A stretch of 64,000 nucleotides of DNA from Casuarina equisetifolia (taxonomy: Eukaryota; Streptophyta; Magnoliopsida; Fagales; Casuarinaceae): the NCBI GenBank assembly GCA_028551475.1, contig CM052354.1, positions 1,843,391 to 1,907,390 on the forward strand, given 5' to 3'. Positions 60,169 to 64,000 of the stretch are shown here, piece after piece (positions within the stretch are counted from its first letter, which is position 1; each line of letters begins with the position of its first letter). The position numbers were made by a program, and so were the translations under genes. A model generated the notes under the pieces. That model was not told the origin of the DNA, did no database searches, and saw only the letters and a list, made by a program, of their open reading frames with translations.

Positions 60169-63100
60169 CCAATAAGATTAGGAGAAGCCTAACGGCACCA
60201 AAATTAACTCATAATTAAACCTCTTTGCACTTTGGTCTTGGTACAAATTGGAAAAAATAAGAAAATGGCTGGATCCTTTAATTTTTAAGTGACGTATAGG
60301 AATGACTAAACCAGTTAAAGACAATAACTAATTCTAGGCATGTTGAAGGAGCCATTACTATTTCCCAGCCACAATCAACTAGAGATGTAATAAAAGAAAC
60401 TGCACGGAATTGGTTAGTGAGCATTAATCAGGAACCTAAAAGTAAAATATCAATCCCTGCACTAACAAGTTCTTGAGCGACTTAACATTAATCCCAAACC
60501 TGTGACAAACTCGGTTCTAGGGATTGAAGTTTCCTAAGCCTACTGGTGATACGTTAAAACCATAGTCCAGACAGCCACTAGTTAATCCAGCGGGCTTCTT
60601 TATGCGGGGCAGCAAGAACATCCTTCAGCAAAAGAATTTGCAGGCCTTGCAGCCCAGCTCATGATACTTCGGATTGGCCCTTATATGACATCGACTGCCA
60701 CTCAACCCAAGGAGTGTACCCACAAACTTTGATGGCGCTGAATATTATTATTCCTCTCTGTATTGTGCCCACATAGCTTAATTTTCCTTTACATTGTTAT
60801 ATGAGATTCCTCGTCTTTTGAAACAGTGAGATGTCATTAATGTAAATTAGAGCATAGTGGAAGATGGACATAGAATCTTCATCATTGTTTTCTAGAAAAA
60901 GGAAGGTGTCACCTTTAATCTAAAGAATTTAACTGTCTATTACAAATAAGAATCCAAAATGCAAAAAGTCATTTTGACCGTTTCTTCAGGCTTTATTCTG
61001 AACTGCACCTGGATTACATATTTTGGTGGAGTGACCATATTACTTATAATTTTAAGAATTTATATTGTTACTTTCATATTCTTCATAATTATTACTTTAG
61101 AACTTTTAAGCAGCACCAAATTAATGTTATGGCTGCACATTTAAGAAATCTGTATCAACAAATGATACATAAGAGGGAAAAGATTGTGCTCTTTTTGTAT
61201 GAACAATAGAGTCTCACTCAAAATGGAAAGAGTTTTAGAGAAAGCAATTTTTAAAAATATTACTATTAAATTTTCTTTTATTCTAATTTATTTTATCGGT
61301 AATGATATCACACAGAGGTGTGTGTGCTAAAACAACTTAGATGCCGTTGTTGAGTTCTTTTTTTTTTTTCTAGGGACTTTGCATATTAGAATATGTTTAC
61401 TGCAGTTTTGTTTTTTGTTTTTTTTTTCTTATCCCTTCCTTTGAAATAGTTAGGTAATCTTTTTGATTGGAGGCAATTACTACTAATTGATTGTCGTAGC
61501 AGCTGTTTGGTGCTGTCTACATTTCTCATAGACTTCAACTACTGTAATCCCAGACCTAGACCAAGATCCATCATGACAAGACTCAGATGTTTGGTCTTTA
61601 TTGAATCGTTCAAAATGATTTGTTTAGATAAGCATGTACTTTATTCCATTGTTTTCCAATTAGATTTATTTATAAAATAGTACAGGTTTTTTTTTTTTTT
61701 TTGTTTTCTCTTGTAGAGCTAAGACCAACTTGTTAAAATAGTTAAAAGGTGAGATTAAGTCAAAAGGCATTCAACTCTTTTGGAAATGATTTGTAGAATG
61801 ATGCCTCAAAGTGGTTGTTAGGCAATAATATGTCTATTATTAACCACTTTCCTAGCCTACCCACCAGCAATATTTCTTTTTTATTCAAAAGCGATAAAGA
61901 AAAGGCAAAGAGAAACACAAAAAGACAACCTTTTCTCATAAATACAGAGTTGGAAAATTTTAGAGAAGTTACATTCCCAGGCCCAATCTATGACGCAGAA
62001 TACATGGATGCAATGGAGATTAAAGTAAATTGACTACAAAGTTGGTCAACTAGAGCTTCTACATGACTCATTTTCTAAGGCACACGGAATTTTCTACTTC
62101 TTTTTGAAAAGACTCCAAAATAAAAGAAAAAGAAAAGTGAAGTCATCATGGAAACTATTAGGTATGGAATCAAAATTAAGGATAAAGACAAATATTATTG
62201 GCATAATGCAATTCAGTCAAAGTATTAAGCTTTTAGGTGAAGAAAGCACTCTGATCTTCACAGAAGGGACCCATAATTCTATGACATATTTCAGTCAAAA
62301 ATTTGATCTGGTCTTTGAACCAGGATTTTATTGGCAAATACGAGGACTTAATAGGTCCCATTAAAGCATAATAACACAGCGGTACCTAACTTTATAAACA
62401 AATAAGTCTTTCATAAAGCTCTCGCCATTAACCACCTTGGATGTTAAGGAGACTCACTTGTTAAGTCTTTTTTTAGTGCAACAATTCTGACCTCGTAGCC
62501 AAGCTTTACCCTAGCATGTGTAGGAGTCTAGTTAGTTACAGTAAATTGCATATTGCTTTTCGTATCTGTAATGAAGAAATGCAGTAAAAATTCTAGAACT
62601 TACCAATAAATGTAAAGAAAAAATATTCAAGGTTGGGTGTTCATGCTTTTATCGTACGATGGGAGTTCCTTGGTTACTGCATGACATAATGTTATCATTT
62701 TTACTTGCAACCGACACTTCTTTTGGTAATAAATACTTCTCCTTTTTGATAGGGAAGATATTGTTTGAATGAAAAGATAACACCCTTACTTTACGAATGA
62801 CATACCAAGAAGCAACTATGATTTGCAAGCACCTCTCAAGTTAATAATATAGGGCACTAATCGCTCAATTATATTATTCTTGAGCTAATGATTTAGTTTG
62901 AAGGATACTAAGTGTTGCATGTCTCTCTTCATCTTTTTTTTTTTTATCTTTTTTTATCTTTTTTTCCCTTATATTGTTGCACGTCTCTTACGAATAGAGT
63001 CCTAAGGTTGTAGAAACTTGCAATTTTAGAACAATTATGGATGGTTACTCCAAAATACTTCTTCCACTTAATCTAAGCAGCATTTAGCCTATGATCCCTT

Positions 63101-64000
63101 CATGTTGCAAGCATGAAGCTCTATTTAGGCCTCAAGACAGAGAATTGCTTTGTCTACCGAGAGTAAATCTACTATAAGCTAAAGTTTTATGGAAGTTAGT
63201 TATAACACCTTTCACCATGATATTGTTGGTTTATAGTTTTATGAAATTCCATTATCTCACCTTCCTTCATTCCATATTAAATTATACTGCAATATCTACT
63301 ATCTTAGAGATGAATGTAAACGATCCTATCCCTGCTATAGCATTAAGTAGACTAGCATGGTCAATAATGTTTTCTTGTTTCCATTATGTTCACAAAACGC
63401 TATACAAATTATTGAACGAATACAAATACATGAGGTTGTGTTAGAATATTATTGCACTTGGATTCAACTTTTGAGAATATAATATTAGCTATTTTTGTTG
63501 GGACATCTATTTAAAGTGTAATGAGCTTAATCCTTTTAATGTATCGTTGGTAATGCAAATTTATGATTTATTTTTGTTGTAAAACATTATAAATAGCTAA
63601 TACTAAACTGATTTATTTTAAACTATTGCAAAAATTATTTGTTTTTAATGAAGTATGTTTTAACGTGATACATAATAAAAGTTAAAAAAAAAAAATTAAT
63701 CAGTTGTGCTTCAATCATCACGCTAAGGATTACTTTTAAATTATGTTACATTGGATCTCATCACTCAATGTTTTTATTCACTAGATATTATGTGAATGAA
63801 AGACAACAAGGGTCACCTAAAGTTCAGCTGGGGCCCCCATCAAAACTTAACATGTTTTTAGTGCATCTTTTTCCATTTTTTTTGGTTCAAGAACATTGTT
63901 ATTTTTCAAGGACCTTCTAAAAATAAGGGCGTTATCTTATAGTTTAAGGTAAGATGTGGTAGTTGTGGTTCACCGGAATGATTCTCTAAAATAATACCCC
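60169..64000. other. Right-end intergenic DNA, no gene seen
   Basis: 60385-61150 still shows short matches to 36396-37250 of block B (for example gagcattaa, actcggttct, aaatgatac). Beyond 61150 I find only poly-T runs (61354, 61690, 62935) and short open frames (61815-62033, 62104-62364, 63217-63444) without recognisable products or splice partners. Confidence 0.45.

Noticed and set aside
62935-62970. Possible regulatory poly-T element
   Set aside because: Low-complexity tttttatc runs, common in this AT-rich DNA, with no gene nearby.

Overview
The window reads as nuclear DNA of a dicot plant: AT-rich intergenic DNA, GT-AG introns, several LTR retrotransposons, a TIR-NBS-LRR (TNL) resistance gene (a class absent from grasses) and leucine-rich-repeat receptor kinases (LRR-RLKs) of the MIK2/At1g35710 type. 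My guess at the source is a woody eudicot such as grapevine (Vitis); that is inference from the gene and transposon mix, not something the sequence proves.

The backbone is a block present three times, all on the + strand. Each block has an LRR-RLK at its 5' end, then about 3 kb of conserved non-coding DNA, then a decayed EDR2-like gene (START and DUF1336 segments), which runs into a decayed mitochondrial phosphate carrier gene (PHT3/MPT3 type). Block A is about 1-12300, block B about 23000-37250 and block C about 41000-61150. Block A holds only the kinase end of its LRR-RLK, cut by the window edge and carrying HGD instead of HRD. Block B has lost the LRR-RLK; a fragment of a cysteine-rich receptor kinase (CRK) lies there instead. 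Block C holds the only apparently intact gene of the window, a two-exon LRR-RLK of about 1493 residues whose ectodomain contains 13 consecutive indel-free 144-bp repeats.

Between A and B lie a TNL gene (13274-18440; well-preserved exons but two in-frame stop codons) and a strongly decayed copia polymerase on the minus strand (about 20.6-22.0 kb). Between B and C lie a decayed PPR gene and two sets of local repeats (38.1-40.4 kb).

Three retroelements have defined ends and insert into block copies after the blocks were formed, because the empty site can be read in another copy: a Ty3/gypsy chromovirus (25022-30785, 425-bp LTRs, TSD tcact) and a 354-bp TRIM (33940-34293, 129-bp LTRs) in block B, and a Ty1/copia element (53236-58737, LTRs of 688 and 693 bp) in block C. 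All have broken or absent coding capacity. Block C also holds an intron-free fragment of a coatomer epsilon-subunit gene spliced into the EDR2 remnant, giving a three-gene chimera.

From 59 kb to the right edge I see little beyond the tail of block C and one unrecognised minus-strand open frame. No tRNA, rRNA or CRISPR array was seen. I found no new biological system. The most notable items are the LRR repeat array, the HGD kinase, the TNL with a possible C-terminal membrane tail, and the triplicated chimeric pseudogene block.
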